From assembly GCF_001455965.1 (NCBI RefSeq), contig NZ_LKKO01000048.1, positions 1-44,708 on the forward strand: a DNA stretch of 44,708 nt. Reading direction: 5' to 3'. The translations under genes were made by a program, and so were the position numbers. The stretch is from Methylobacterium sp. GXS13. GTDB taxonomy: Bacteria > Pseudomonadota > Alphaproteobacteria > Rhizobiales > Beijerinckiaceae. This document shows positions 24,422 through 33,576 of the stretch, piece by piece (position 1 is the first letter of the stretch; each line of letters begins with the position of its first letter). The notes under the pieces were generated by a model. The model made no database searches. It was given only the letters and a program-made list of their open reading frames with translations, and was not told the DNA's origin.

Positions 24422-24916
24422 ATGGACCGACCGAGTCTCTACGACGACGACATCGTCACCTGGGCCGAGGAACAGGCTGCGGCTCTGCGCGCGCTCGGAG
24501 CCCGCAGCGACCTGTCGAATGCGGTCGACTGGGCGAACGTCGCGGAGGAGATCGAGAGCGTGGGGCGATCCCATTTGCGGGCGGTCGAGGGCCTGCTGAT
24601 CCAGACGCTCGCCCACCTCTTGAAGCGTGCCTCCGCGCCCCTCGCCCCGTCAAGCTTGCATTGGCGCGAGGAGATCGCGACATTCCAGATCACGGCTTGG
24701 AATGCGTACGAGTCGTCGATGAGGCAGAGGTTGAACTGGCCGAGGATCTGGAAATCCGCGGTCACGGCCGCGGAGGCTGGTCTCGGCGCCTTTGGGAACC
24801 AGATTCTTCCGGGCCTCCCGAAGGCGTGCCCGATCGCGGCCGAGGACCTTTTGACCGAACGCTTTGATATCGATCAGGCGCTTCGTGTGATCGCCGCCTC
24901 AGTTGCACGCCGCTGA
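24422..24916 (+). CDS. DUF29-family protein inserted between bolA and grxD
   Basis: 164 residues. DUF29 hallmarks are SLYDDDIVTWAEEQAAALR, DWANVAEEIESVGRSHLRA and LLIQTLAHLLKRA, then a W-rich part (LHWREEIATFQITAWNAYE and LNWPRIW). It is predicted to be an all-helical cytoplasmic protein. DUF29 genes are numerous and mobile in cyanobacteria and some proteobacteria; no function is established. GC appears lower than in the flanking genes. It separates two genes that are usually adjacent, which suggests a later insertion. Confidence 0.85.
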   Translation: MDRPSLYDDDIVTWAEEQAAALRALGARSDLSNAVDWANVAEEIESVGRSHLRAVEGLLIQTLAHLLKRASAPLAPSSLHWREEIATFQITAWNAYESSMRQRLNWPRIWKSAVTAAEAGLGAFGNQILPGLPKACPIAAEDLLTERFDIDQALRVIAASVARR

Positions 24917-24958
24917 TCGAGACCGCACATACGAGACCGAAGAACCGAGGATAGAGTG

Positions 24959-25297
24959 ATGACCGACGCCAACGCGACCATCCAGAACGAGATCGCCTCC
25001 CAGGACGTGGTGGTGTTCATGAAGGGCACGCCGCAGATGCCGCAATGCGGCTTCTCGGGCCAGGTGGTGCAGATCCTCAATTACCTCGAAGTGCCGTTCA
25101 AGGGCGTGAACGTGCTGGCCGATCAGGGCATCCGCGAGGGCATCAAGGCCTTCTCGAACTGGCCGACCATCCCGCAGATCTACGTGAAGGGCGAGTTCGT
25201 GGGTGGCTGCGACATCACCCGGGAGATGTTCCAGTCGGGTGAGCTGCAGACCTTCCTGGCCGAGAAGGGCGTCCCCGTAAAGACCGCCGCCGCCTGA
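24959..25297 (+). CDS. grxD: Monothiol glutaredoxin (Grx4/GrxD family)
   Basis: 112 residues from ATG 24959; GTG 24956 is an overlapping alternative. The active-site CGFS motif is at residues 30-33 (MPQCGFSGQVVQIL), preceded by VVVFMKGTPQ and followed by WPTIPQIYVKGEFVGGCDI, which binds glutathione. CGFS glutaredoxins carry a glutathione-ligated [2Fe-2S] cluster and deliver it to acceptors, often with a BolA protein such as the one encoded at 24161. A terminator follows. Confidence 0.96.
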   Translation: MTDANATIQNEIASQDVVVFMKGTPQMPQCGFSGQVVQILNYLEVPFKGVNVLADQGIREGIKAFSNWPTIPQIYVKGEFVGGCDITREMFQSGELQTFLAEKGVPVKTAAA

Positions 25298-25324
25298 TCT
25301 TTCGGGACTCGGCTTGACGGATGA

Positions 25325-25347
25325 GGGCGCCTCCGGGCGCCCTTTTT
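25325..25347 (+). terminator. Rho-independent terminator after grxD
   Basis: GGGCGCC (25325-25331), loop TCCG, GGCGCCC (25336-25342), then five T residues (25343-25347). This is a classic intrinsic terminator 28 bp behind the grxD stop and closes the purL-bolA-DUF29-grxD unit. Confidence 0.85.
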
Positions 25348-25440
25348 CGCGCCCGGTCACCCTCGCTCTGCGTCGGGTCACCCGTGGGCGGGGCGCATTC
25401 GCGTTCGCCGGCGCGATCGCCTATATCAGAACCGTTCCAT

Positions 25441-25483
25441 GCCCAGACGCCGTCGATCTCCGTGTGACCGGCGGCGTCTGGGC
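25441..25483 (+). repeat. 12-bp perfect inverted repeat in the rlmN leader region
   Basis: GCCCAGACGCCG (25441-25452) and CGGCGTCTGGGC (25472-25483) can form a long GC-rich stem with a 19-nt loop. It lies between the grxD terminator and rlmN (ATG 25561), downstream of a TATATC (25422-25427) that could be a -10 box. It is followed by CTTTGTC rather than a T run, so it is a poor terminator. It may be a leader hairpin of rlmN mRNA or part of a small RNA. Confidence 0.5.
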
Positions 25484-25560
25484 CTTTGTCGTGACGCGCT
25501 CTCTTTCGCCGAACCGGCTTCCACTTCGGCGGAGAGCGCTCTGAGGATAGATCGATCATC

Positions 25561-26835
25561 ATGGCGACGCCGTCGCTCGACAGCGCCCGCGCGGCCGAAC
25601 CCGCGATCGAGAAGGCGCCCGATTTCCAGCCCGCGCTGCTCCCCGGGCGGCCCCCGTCCCTGGTCGGGCTCACCCGCGACGCGCTCAAGGCGCAGCTCAT
25701 CGGCATGGGCGTGCCCGAGCGCGAGAGCCGCATGCGGGCCGGCCAGATCTGGCACTGGGTCAATTTCCGCGGGGCGACCGACTTCGCCGAGATGACCAAT
25801 GTCGGCAAGGGGCTGAAGGCCGAGCTCGCGCGGCACTTCACCCTGGAGCGGCCGGAGGTCGCCAGCCGCCAGGTCTCCCGCGACGGCACCCGCAAGTGGC
25901 TGCTGCGCATGGCGCCGACCAACCCGCAGGAGCACAATCGCGGCGCCGAGATCGAGTGCGTCTACATCCCGGGGCCGGACCGAGGCACGCTCTGCGTGTC
26001 GAGCCAGGTCGGCTGCACCCTCACCTGCTCGTTCTGCCACACCGGCACGCAGCGCCTCGTGCGCAACCTGTCGTCCGCCGAGATCGTACAGCAGCTCGTC
26101 ACCGCCCGCGATGAGCTCGGCGACTGGCCCGGTCAGATGCCGAGCCGCGACGCCTCCGGCGCCGGCGAGGCCGGGCGGCTCGTGACCAACATCGTCTTCA
26201 TGGGCATGGGCGAGCCCCTGTACAATCTCGACGCGGTGATCGACGCGGTGGGCGTGATGTCGGACCAGGAGGGGCTCGGCCTCTCCCGGAGGCGGATCAC
26301 GGTCTCCACCTCCGGGGTGGTGCCGCAGATCCCCCGGCTCGGCGAGGCGGCCAATGCCATGCTGGCGATCTCGCTCCACGCCGTGCGCGACGACCTGCGC
26401 AACGAGCTGGTGCCGCTCAACCGGAAATATCCGATCGCCCAGCTGCTCGAGGCCTGCCGAACCTATCCGGGCGTGAGCAACGCCCGCCGCATCACCTTCG
26501 AGTACGTGATGCTGAAGGGCGTCAACGATTCGGATGCGGATGCGCGCGAGCTGGTCCGCCTGCTCAAGGGCATTCCGGCCAAGATCAACCTGATCCCGTT
26601 CAATCCCTGGCCCGGCAGCCGCTACGAATGCTCGGACTGGGACCGAATCGAGCACTTCTCCGAGATCGTGTTCAACGCCGGCTACGCCTCGCCGGTGCGC
26701 ACGCCCCGCGGCCGGGACATCCTGGCCGCCTGCGGCCAGCTCAAGAGTGAGACCGAGAAGCTGCGCGCCCGGGCCCGGCTGATGCAGGAAGAGGGCATCG
26801 GCGCAGAAGGATTCTACGCGGGCCTCGACGACTGA
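25561..26835 (+). CDS. rlmN: 23S rRNA (A2503-C2) / tRNA (A37-C2) methyltransferase, radical SAM
   Basis: 424 residues, slightly long for RlmN because of an N-terminal extension of about 45 residues before LTRDALKAQLIGMGVPE. The radical-SAM cluster motif is C152-x3-C156-x2-C159 (GCTLTCSFCHTG). Other landmarks are FMGMGEPLYNLD, ITVSTSGVVPQIPRL, FNPWPGSRYECS and the methyl-carrying cysteine region RGRDILAACGQL. It uses SAM twice to put a methyl group on C2 of A2503 in 23S rRNA and A37 in some tRNAs. It probably has its own promoter after the grxD terminator. It converges with the mscS-type gene across a structured repeat. Confidence 0.96.
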   Translation: MATPSLDSARAAEPAIEKAPDFQPALLPGRPPSLVGLTRDALKAQLIGMGVPERESRMRAGQIWHWVNFRGATDFAEMTNVGKGLKAELARHFTLERPEVASRQVSRDGTRKWLLRMAPTNPQEHNRGAEIECVYIPGPDRGTLCVSSQVGCTLTCSFCHTGTQRLVRNLSSAEIVQQLVTARDELGDWPGQMPSRDASGAGEAGRLVTNIVFMGMGEPLYNLDAVIDAVGVMSDQEGLGLSRRRITVSTSGVVPQIPRLGEAANAMLAISLHAVRDDLRNELVPLNRKYPIAQLLEACRTYPGVSNARRITFEYVMLKGVNDSDADARELVRLLKGIPAKINLIPFNPWPGSRYECSDWDRIEHFSEIVFNAGYASPVRTPRGRDILAACGQLKSETEKLRARARLMQEEGIGAEGFYAGLDD

Positions 26836-26847
26836 GGCGGTCACGGT

Positions 26848-26962
26848 TTCGAAAGGCCCGAGACCTTTCGTGGGTGCAGGGCAAAGCCCTGCCGCCGGGC
26901 TTGGCCCGGTGTCGGGCTCCGCCCTGACGACCCGCCAAAGGGCAGTGCCCTTTGGAATCCCG
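26848..26962 (-). repeat. Family-1 intergenic palindromic repeat, copy B (inverted)
   Basis: On the plus strand this starts TTTCGAAAGGCCCGAGACC and ends CCCGCCAAAGGGCAGTGCCC. It is the reverse of the copies at 35950 and 38978, with the same hairpins: AAAGGC/CCTTT, GCAGGGC-aaa-GCCCTGC, CCGGGC/GCCCGG and AAAGGGC-agt-GCCCTTT. It fills the gap between the convergent rlmN and mscS-type genes. Confidence 0.75.
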
Positions 26963-26965
26963 GGG

Positions 26966-28090
26966 TCACGCCGCGATCCGCTGCCCGTCCGCCCGACGCA
27001 GGGGCGCGTCCTCGGCACCGACCCATTCCGTGCGGTGCCGCGGCAGGGCTTCCGGATGCTCGGCCTGCAGCCAGGTGATCATCGCCTCGCGGATCACGCA
27101 GCGCAGGTCCCAGGCATGGGGCGCGTTGCGGGCGCTTACCAGCATCCGGATCTCGATGGTCGATTCCTTGGCGTCCGAGACTTGGAGGTTGACCACCTTG
27201 CCGTCCCAGAGCGGCGTGGCGGCGGCGATCTCGGAGAGTTTCTCGCGCATCCGCGCCACCGGGGCACGGTGGTCGACGTACAGGAACACGCTGCCGATCA
27301 GCGAGGCGCCATCGCGGGTCCAGTTCTGGAACGGCTTCTGGATGAAGTAGGTCAGCGGCAGCACCAGCCGGCGCCAATCCCACAGGCGCACCACCACATA
27401 GGTGGAGGTGATCTCCTCGACCCAGCCCCACTCGTTCTCGACGATGATCGCATCCTCGATCCGGATCGGCTGGGTGATGGCGATCTGGATGCCGGCCACG
27501 AGGTTCGACAGGACCGGCTGCATGGCCAGGCCCAGGATCACGCCGGCGGCGCCCGCCGAGGCCAGCAAGCTCACCCCGTACTGGCGCACCGGCTCGAAGG
27601 TCATCAGCGCCACCGAGACGGTGATGAGGCCGACCAGGGTCACGGCGGCCCGCTCAAGGATGCGCATCTGGGTGAAGTGCTTGCGTGCCAGCAGATTGTC
27701 CTCGGCGTCGAGCTTGAACCGGCGCAGGTAGATCACCGTGGCGATGTGGAGCGCGGTGGCGCAGCACCAGCCGGTCAGGGTCACGAAGGCGACCAGCAGG
27801 ATCTGGTTGAGGGCGATCCGCACCTCCCAGGACAGGTGCACCGTGGTCGAGGCGAGGCTGATCGCCACCACGATCAGGCCGAGCCGGCTCGGACCGTGGG
27901 TGCGGGAGACGAGGGAGCGCCAGAACAGGCTCTTGCCCGCCACCGCCCGCTTCAGCGCCCGGTAGGCGACGCCGTGCAGCGGCATCACCACGGCACAGCA
28001 GGCGACGATCACGATCAGGCTTTCGGCCCACCACGGCAGATAGGCCAGCACGGAGGCGGCACGGCCTGCCAGGGCATCAAGGTCCGGCAT
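26966..28090 (-). CDS. MscS-type mechanosensitive channel family protein
   Basis: 374 residues. Four or five membrane spans lie at about 17-38, 70-90, 96-117 and 150-170. The pore-lining TM3 follows, with the small-residue pattern LLASAGAAGVILGLAMQPVL, then SNLVAGIQIAITQPIRIEDA, which is the MscS hallmark. The beta-domain has VENEWGWVEEITSTYVVVRL, and the C-terminal cytoplasmic part includes IGSVFLYVDHRAPVARMREK. These inner-membrane channels release solutes during osmotic downshock; some have signalling or efflux roles. 188 bp of non-coding DNA separate it from the upstream alpha-2-macroglobulin gene. Confidence 0.92.
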   Translation of the reverse strand: MPDLDALAGRAASVLAYLPWWAESLIVIVACCAVVMPLHGVAYRALKRAVAGKSLFWRSLVSRTHGPSRLGLIVVAISLASTTVHLSWEVRIALNQILLVAFVTLTGWCCATALHIATVIYLRRFKLDAEDNLLARKHFTQMRILERAAVTLVGLITVSVALMTFEPVRQYGVSLLASAGAAGVILGLAMQPVLSNLVAGIQIAITQPIRIEDAIIVENEWGWVEEITSTYVVVRLWDWRRLVLPLTYFIQKPFQNWTRDGASLIGSVFLYVDHRAPVARMREKLSEIAAATPLWDGKVVNLQVSDAKESTIEIRMLVSARNAPHAWDLRCVIREAMITWLQAEHPEALPRHRTEWVGAEDAPLRRADGQRIAA

Positions 28091-28278
28091 CGGGCATAAC
28101 CTCCACGGGTTCCGAACGGGACCTGGAGGAATGGGTCGCGCCGGTCAGGGTTCCGCATCGCACCATGCCGGCGCTGCAACGCAGCAGCCTGGTGAGGGCG
28201 CGGCCGCACGGTTGCGTTTCGGCGGCCCGCTCGGGCATTCGCGCGCCTGTCCGTGACGCGCGAACGCAATCCTGCGTG

Positions 28279-31200
28279 CTACCGCGCCACGCCGATCTCG
28301 ACGCTCCCGGCGCCGGTCCGGCCGAACCGCGCCGGGCGGTACATGTCCTCCACCGAGGCGCCCGGATGCACGTAGGTGCCCGGTGAGACCGCCCGGACCG
28401 TGTAGGCCACGGTGAAGAACGCCGGCTGGCTCGGGTCGCGGTCGTAGGCGGCTACGAACCGGTCGTCGCGGAACTCGGTGTGGACCGGTTGCACATCGGA
28501 TTTGGCGAAGGCGAGGCCCTGGAGGGCGTCGGCATCGAGCAGCTTCGGGTTGTCGATCTCCAGCCCCGCCGGCAGCGGATCGACCAGCAGGAGCCGGGCG
28601 GCCTGCGCCTTGTCCTCGGTGACCTTGAGCACCACCACGAGCCGGTCGTTCTGGTGCAGGCCCTGAGCCGGATCGATCAGGCTGCCGTCCAGCCGGTGGA
28701 ACGTGCGCGCGATCGTGTAGCCCTGCGCGGCAGCGGGCTCAGGGATCAGCGGGCTGCCGGTCACCCCCAGCACCACCTGCACCGGAGCCCGGCCGATATT
28801 GGTGAGTTCGACGCTGCGGCCGTTCAGCGCCGCGCCCCGGTAGATCCGGGCGAGCGCCCCGGTCCGCACCGCACCGTCGAGGCTGAAGGACAGCGCGTCC
28901 GCCTCCTTGGACAGGCTCTCGGCGGCGAGCACCAGCCAGGCATTCTCCTGGGTGCTGGTCGCGCGGGTGTCCTGCCGCTCCTCGCCGATGAGGGCGGCCA
29001 CCGGGGCCAGGGCGGCCTGGGTCAGCCCGCTCTCCGCCGCCAGAGCGATCAGTCCGGCCCCGTCGCGCAGGCGGGAGCCGTAATCGGCCCGGTAGAGGCC
29101 CGCATCCCGCCGGGACTTCAGCGCGGCGAGCGCCGAGTCCATCACCGTGACGGCGCGGCCCCGGTCGCCCAGCAGCGCCAGGGCGGCGGCGAGCTGCGCC
29201 CGGGCGAGCCCGGTGGCGAAGGCGTCGAGCTTGGTGTCGGCGAGGTAGCGTAGGTCGCCCATCACCGGCCGGCCGTTGCGGGCCAGGGCGTAGGCCGCGT
29301 AGGCGAGGTCGGCGCCGCCGTCCCGCACCTCCGTGGCGTTGGCGACACTGTTGCGCAGGCGGTCGAGGGCCTGGGCGAAGGCCCCCTGGGGCACCGCGAA
29401 GCCGCGCTCCCGGGCGCGGGTGAGGAAGTCGCTCACGTAGGCATCGAGCCAGAGGTCGCCCGAGCCCTGCGCCGACCACAGGCCGAAATCGCCGCTCGCA
29501 TCCTGGCGGGCGAGCAGCCGCTCGATCGCCTCGCGCACCCGGTCGTCGACGCTGCCGTCGAGGGCGAGCTTGTCCAGGGCGGCCAGGCGGTTGACGTAGA
29601 GCAGCGGCATCGCCCGGCTGACGATCTGCTCCGAGCAGCCATAGGGATAGCGGTCGAGGGCCTGGAGCAGGGCGGGCACGTCGAGGCCGGGCAGCGCCGA
29701 GGCCGAGAGCGAGACGCTGCCGGTCCCGGGCAGCAGGTCGGCCAGCAGGTCCGCACTGACGGTCAGGCCGGTCCCGGGGGCGAGCGTTCGGACCGAGCGG
29801 CGCAGCAGAGCCCCGGTCCCCGGCAGCACGCCGAGCGAAAAACTCTGGCTCAGGGTGCCGTCGAGGCCCGGCCCCGACAGGGCGAGGTCGAGCCGCGCCG
29901 GGCCGGGGCCCGCGGCGGTGAGCGGGATCGCCTGGTGGACCCGGCCCCCGGCCTCCAGCCGGATCGTCTGCCGCAACGCGCTGGCGCCGATCAGGATCGG
30001 GCCGGAGGGGGCGATATCCACCGTGTAGTCGCCGGCCCGGCCCTCGACATTGTCGAGGGCCACGAACAGGCGTGAGCGGTCGCCGGTATCGAGGAAGCGC
30101 GGCAGGGTCGCGGCGAGCACAACAGGGTCGCGGATGATCACGTCCGCCTGCGCCTGGCCCACCCGGTCGCCGCTCCAGGCGGTGACCATCACACGGCCGG
30201 TGCCGTTGAAGGCCGGCAGCGGGAAGGTGACGCTGGCGGCGCCGTCCGGCCCCACGGTCACGACGCCCGAGAACAGGGCGAGCGGCGCCTGGGTCGGCGG
30301 CGCGTCGGCGAGCTCGCCGCCGCCCGCGTCGCCGCCGGAGCGGATCGCCCCGGCCGAGCCCTGCATGCCGTCGATCAGGTAGCCGTAGAGGTCGCGGAAT
30401 TCCGGCCCCAGGGCCCTCTGGCCGAGGAAGTACTGGGTCGGGTTCGGCGCCTCGTAGCGGGTCAGGTTGAGGATGCCGACATCGACCAGCGCCACGGTGA
30501 TCCGCGCCGCCTCGCCGGGCTTCAAACCGGTGAGCTGCACCGGGAGGGTCAGGTCCTGGCGCGGGCGGGCCCGCTCCGGCGCCTGGAGGGTGATGCCGAG
30601 GCTGCGCTGCGCGCGATCCACCGAGAACCAGGCGAGCCCCAGCGCCCGGCCCGGCAGGCGCTTGGCCGCCTGGTCGAGGGGCCGGTAGGCGGTGGCGACC
30701 AGATAGGCGCCCGCGCCCCACGCGGCCTTGACCGGCAGGCTCACGGTGGTGCCGCCCGCCGGCACGCTGACCTCCACGGTCTCGTGCACCCGGTCGCTGA
30801 CGACCATGAGGCTGGCCTGGCCCTTGAACTTCGGGCTGAGCGTGGCCCGCAGCGTGTCGCCCGCTGCATAGGCGGCCTTGTCGAGGCTCAGGTCGAGCAG
30901 GTCGGGCGCATCCGCGGTCTCGGAGCCGCCCCAGCCGACCTCGAAGCCGAGGCTCGCGGTGGACTGCGGGGCGCCCGCCGTGGCGAGCTCCAGCCGGTAG
31001 CGGCCGACCTGGCCCACCGGCGCCTCGATCCGGCCCGGGGCCCCGGCCGTGAGGTCGAGGCTGCCGCTGGCGACCCGCCGGCTGGTCTTGACCGCCTCGA
31101 ACGACCAGCGGCCGTCCGCGCGATACCATTGGTAGGTCCGCTCCACCCGCGACAGGGTCCAGGTCACCCCGGGCCGGGCCAGCAGCGTCCCGTCCGGGGC

Positions 31201-33576
31201 GGCGAAGACCGCGTCGAAGGCGGCGCGGTCGCCCTCCTTCAGCTCCGAGAACGTCTTGCGGAGGGCCAGCACCGGCCCGGCCGGCAGGATCGGCAGGGTC
31301 AGGCTGCGCGACAGCGCCCGGCCGCCGGGCTCGCCCACCGCGAGGGTGATCTTGGCCTCCAAAGGCCGGGGCGCGGCCACCTCCGGCAGGGGCACGGTGA
31401 CGGTGGCGTGGCCTTGCGCGTCCGTGGTGGCGTGGGTCGCGAGCTCCTGCACGCTCGGCTCCACGGCCTCGTCGTCCAGGCCGGTCGTGTAGCCTGCCAG
31501 GCCCTTGATGCCGCTGCCGGAGGCCGCCTGCACGACGACGCTGCCCGACACGTCGAGCCCCGCACCCGGGGCGCCGTAGAGGTAGCGCGCGGCGACATCG
31601 ACCTGCGCCGCCTCGCCCCGGCGCAGCGCGGCCTGGGCGGCCTTGAGGGTAACCTCCAGGCGCTCGGGGACGTAATCCTCCACCAGGAAGCTGGTCGTGC
31701 CGAGCGCCGGGGCCTTCGGGTCGGTATAGGCCGAGACCCGCCAGGTGCCGTGCATGGCCCCCGACAGCAGCGGCAGGGGCAGTGACCGGCCGCCGAGCCC
31801 CTGGTCCGGCACCGAGACCCGGCGATACTCGACCCCGTCCGGGCGCTTCACCACCAGGGTCAGGGGCAGGTCCGGCACCGCCGCGTTGCGGGGATCGCGC
31901 AGCAGGGCGGTGATCTGCACCGTCTCGCCCGAGCGGTAGACCCCGCGCTCGGTGAACAGGTAGGCGTCGAGCCCGCCGGTCTCGGGGCGGCCCTTCACGC
32001 CCCGGTCGGTCAGGTCGAAGGCGCCGAGGTTGAGGTCGAGGAAGCCGTAATCGTCCCCCGCCTGGGCGACCACCAGGCTCGGCGCGGTCCCGCCCTCCCC
32101 GTGGGCGAGGCCCGGATCGAAGGCGGCATGCCCCTGCGCGTCGGTCTTGGCGGTGCCCAGAACCTCGTTGTTGCGGGCGATCAGCCGGATCGCGGCCCCC
32201 GGCAGCACCTGCGCGGAGGCGAGGGAGCGCAGCACCACGTGGACCCCGTCCCGCCCCTTGGTGGCGGTGAGCCCGAGATCCGAGACCACGAACCACTGGG
32301 TCGCCTGGGTCTCGTAGCTGTCCTCGTCCGGCGCGGCCGTGCCGGAGGGGCGGGCCAGCATCACGTAGAGGCCGGGCTCCAGCTTGCCCAACGCCTGCAG
32401 GACCGGGAAGGCGGTCACGGCCTCCTGGTTCAGCTCGGCCTTGGCGGTGTCGAGGGTGCCCTTCCAGACGCGCACGCCCTTCTCGGCCGCGATCGACCGG
32501 GCGGTCGCGCCGCTGAGCTGGCCTAAAAAATCCTCCGTGCGCAGGGTCGGCAGCAGGCCGCGGTCGCCGATCCGCAGGACCTCCATGTCGAGCTTCGGGG
32601 TGTTCACCGAGATCACGGGCACGCCCGCCTGGCCGGTACGCGGCAGGACGTAATTGCGCCCGGTGAACCGGACCTGCGGGGCGCGGTCACGGACGTAGAT
32701 CTCGTAATCGGCGGCTTTGAGCAGGCTCTCGCCCACCGTCGACGGCAGGCCCTGACGCAGGACCACCGCGTAGCGGCCGCCATGCTTCAGCCCGTCGATG
32801 CAGACCTGCGAGCCCTCCGCCGTCACGGCGGCGCTGCTGCTGCCCGAGACCGCCACGTAGGGGGCGTAGTCGGTCTTGGGCAGGACCGGCTCCGAGACGG
32901 TGAAGCACAGGCGCGGGGCGGCGGCGTCCGAATCGACCTTGTAGTCGAGCACCCGGAAACCGTGCTCGGTGCGCAGGGTCTCGTAGGTCTGGCGGGTCGC
33001 CGGGTCGTCCGCGACGGCGAGGCTGGCCGCGTAGGCGTTCAGGGCCGGGCGCCAGGCGGATTGCCCGGCCTCCAGGGCGCCGAGCTGCGCCAGGGATTCC
33101 GCCGCATCCGCGGGTGTTCGGGCACGCTCATAGGCGCGGTAGGCCGCCGTCGCGGCCCGGTCCCGCAGGGTGGCCCGGCCCTGATAGTCGTTCTCCTCGC
33201 GGGTCTCGACCGCCGCCGCGGCGGCTCGGGCATAGGCCTGCCAGGCGCGGATATTGGCCGGATCGGCCGCCACGGCCGTGGCGAGCGGGGCCAGTGCCGC
33301 GTCCGGCTTGTCGGCGGCGAGCAGCGCCTGCCCGGCGGCGAGGGACTGGCCGTCGGGCTTGAGCGGCCCCCCGGCCTCGGCCTTGAGCGCCGCCTCGAGC
33401 CGCACGGCGGCGCTGGCGAGATCGTCCCGGACGAACCGTTTCTCGAAGGCTGGGGCCTGAACCGCCGCCTGCCGCGGCGCGGCCCGGGGCTTCGGCGCCG
33501 TCTGGGCGAGGGCCGACCCGCAGGCCAGGCCCGCCAGAAGCGCTACAGCACCCGCAAGCCGGTTCCGCCACGCCAT
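28279..33576 (-). CDS. Bacterial alpha-2-macroglobulin family protein with thioester motif
   Basis: 1765 residues from the ATG at 33576-33574. The frame is open 29 codons further, but a signal peptide (RLAGAVALLAGLACGSALA, then QTAP) fixes the start. A cysteine inside it (LAC-GS) lacks Leu at -3, so cleavage as a lipoprotein is uncertain. Macroglobulin landmarks are YRSGETVQITALLRDP (MG2), PAFNGTGRVMVTAWSGD, the thioester PYGCSEQ with C1314 and Q1317, a six-hairpin-like helical domain after it, and a C-terminal receptor-binding-like domain (PAFFTVAYTVRAVSPGTYVHPG). Such proteins are periplasmic protease traps. They are commonly encoded next to pbpC (penicillin-binding protein 1C); no pbpC is within the window on either side. 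Confidence 0.95.
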   Translation of the reverse strand: MAWRNRLAGAVALLAGLACGSALAQTAPKPRAAPRQAAVQAPAFEKRFVRDDLASAAVRLEAALKAEAGGPLKPDGQSLAAGQALLAADKPDAALAPLATAVAADPANIRAWQAYARAAAAAVETREENDYQGRATLRDRAATAAYRAYERARTPADAAESLAQLGALEAGQSAWRPALNAYAASLAVADDPATRQTYETLRTEHGFRVLDYKVDSDAAAPRLCFTVSEPVLPKTDYAPYVAVSGSSSAAVTAEGSQVCIDGLKHGGRYAVVLRQGLPSTVGESLLKAADYEIYVRDRAPQVRFTGRNYVLPRTGQAGVPVISVNTPKLDMEVLRIGDRGLLPTLRTEDFLGQLSGATARSIAAEKGVRVWKGTLDTAKAELNQEAVTAFPVLQALGKLEPGLYVMLARPSGTAAPDEDSYETQATQWFVVSDLGLTATKGRDGVHVVLRSLASAQVLPGAAIRLIARNNEVLGTAKTDAQGHAAFDPGLAHGEGGTAPSLVVAQAGDDYGFLDLNLGAFDLTDRGVKGRPETGGLDAYLFTERGVYRSGETVQITALLRDPRNAAVPDLPLTLVVKRPDGVEYRRVSVPDQGLGGRSLPLPLLSGAMHGTWRVSAYTDPKAPALGTTSFLVEDYVPERLEVTLKAAQAALRRGEAAQVDVAARYLYGAPGAGLDVSGSVVVQAASGSGIKGLAGYTTGLDDEAVEPSVQELATHATTDAQGHATVTVPLPEVAAPRPLEAKITLAVGEPGGRALSRSLTLPILPAGPVLALRKTFSELKEGDRAAFDAVFAAPDGTLLARPGVTWTLSRVERTYQWYRADGRWSFEAVKTSRRVASGSLDLTAGAPGRIEAPVGQVGRYRLELATAGAPQSTASLGFEVGWGGSETADAPDLLDLSLDKAAYAAGDTLRATLSPKFKGQASLMVVSDRVHETVEVSVPAGGTTVSLPVKAAWGAGAYLVATAYRPLDQAAKRLPGRALGLAWFSVDRAQRSLGITLQAPERARPRQDLTLPVQLTGLKPGEAARITVALVDVGILNLTRYEAPNPTQYFLGQRALGPEFRDLYGYLIDGMQGSAGAIRSGGDAGGGELADAPPTQAPLALFSGVVTVGPDGAASVTFPLPAFNGTGRVMVTAWSGDRVGQAQADVIIRDPVVLAATLPRFLDTGDRSRLFVALDNVEGRAGDYTVDIAPSGPILIGASALRQTIRLEAGGRVHQAIPLTAAGPGPARLDLALSGPGLDGTLSQSFSLGVLPGTGALLRRSVRTLAPGTGLTVSADLLADLLPGTGSVSLSASALPGLDVPALLQALDRYPYGCSEQIVSRAMPLLYVNRLAALDKLALDGSVDDRVREAIERLLARQDASGDFGLWSAQGSGDLWLDAYVSDFLTRARERGFAVPQGAFAQALDRLRNSVANATEVRDGGADLAYAAYALARNGRPVMGDLRYLADTKLDAFATGLARAQLAAALALLGDRGRAVTVMDSALAALKSRRDAGLYRADYGSRLRDGAGLIALAAESGLTQAALAPVAALIGEERQDTRATSTQENAWLVLAAESLSKEADALSFSLDGAVRTGALARIYRGAALNGRSVELTNIGRAPVQVVLGVTGSPLIPEPAAAQGYTIARTFHRLDGSLIDPAQGLHQNDRLVVVLKVTEDKAQAARLLLVDPLPAGLEIDNPKLLDADALQGLAFAKSDVQPVHTEFRDDRFVAAYDRDPSQPAFFTVAYTVRAVSPGTYVHPGASVEDMYRPARFGRTGAGSVEIGVAR

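Noticed and set aside
28739..32296. Antisense open frame of 1185 codons over the macroglobulin gene
   Set aside because: It is an out-of-frame minus-strand reading of the same region, rich in Arg/Gly/Pro/Ala with no domain, as expected in very GC-rich DNA. The other frame has a signal peptide, macroglobulin motifs and the thioester.
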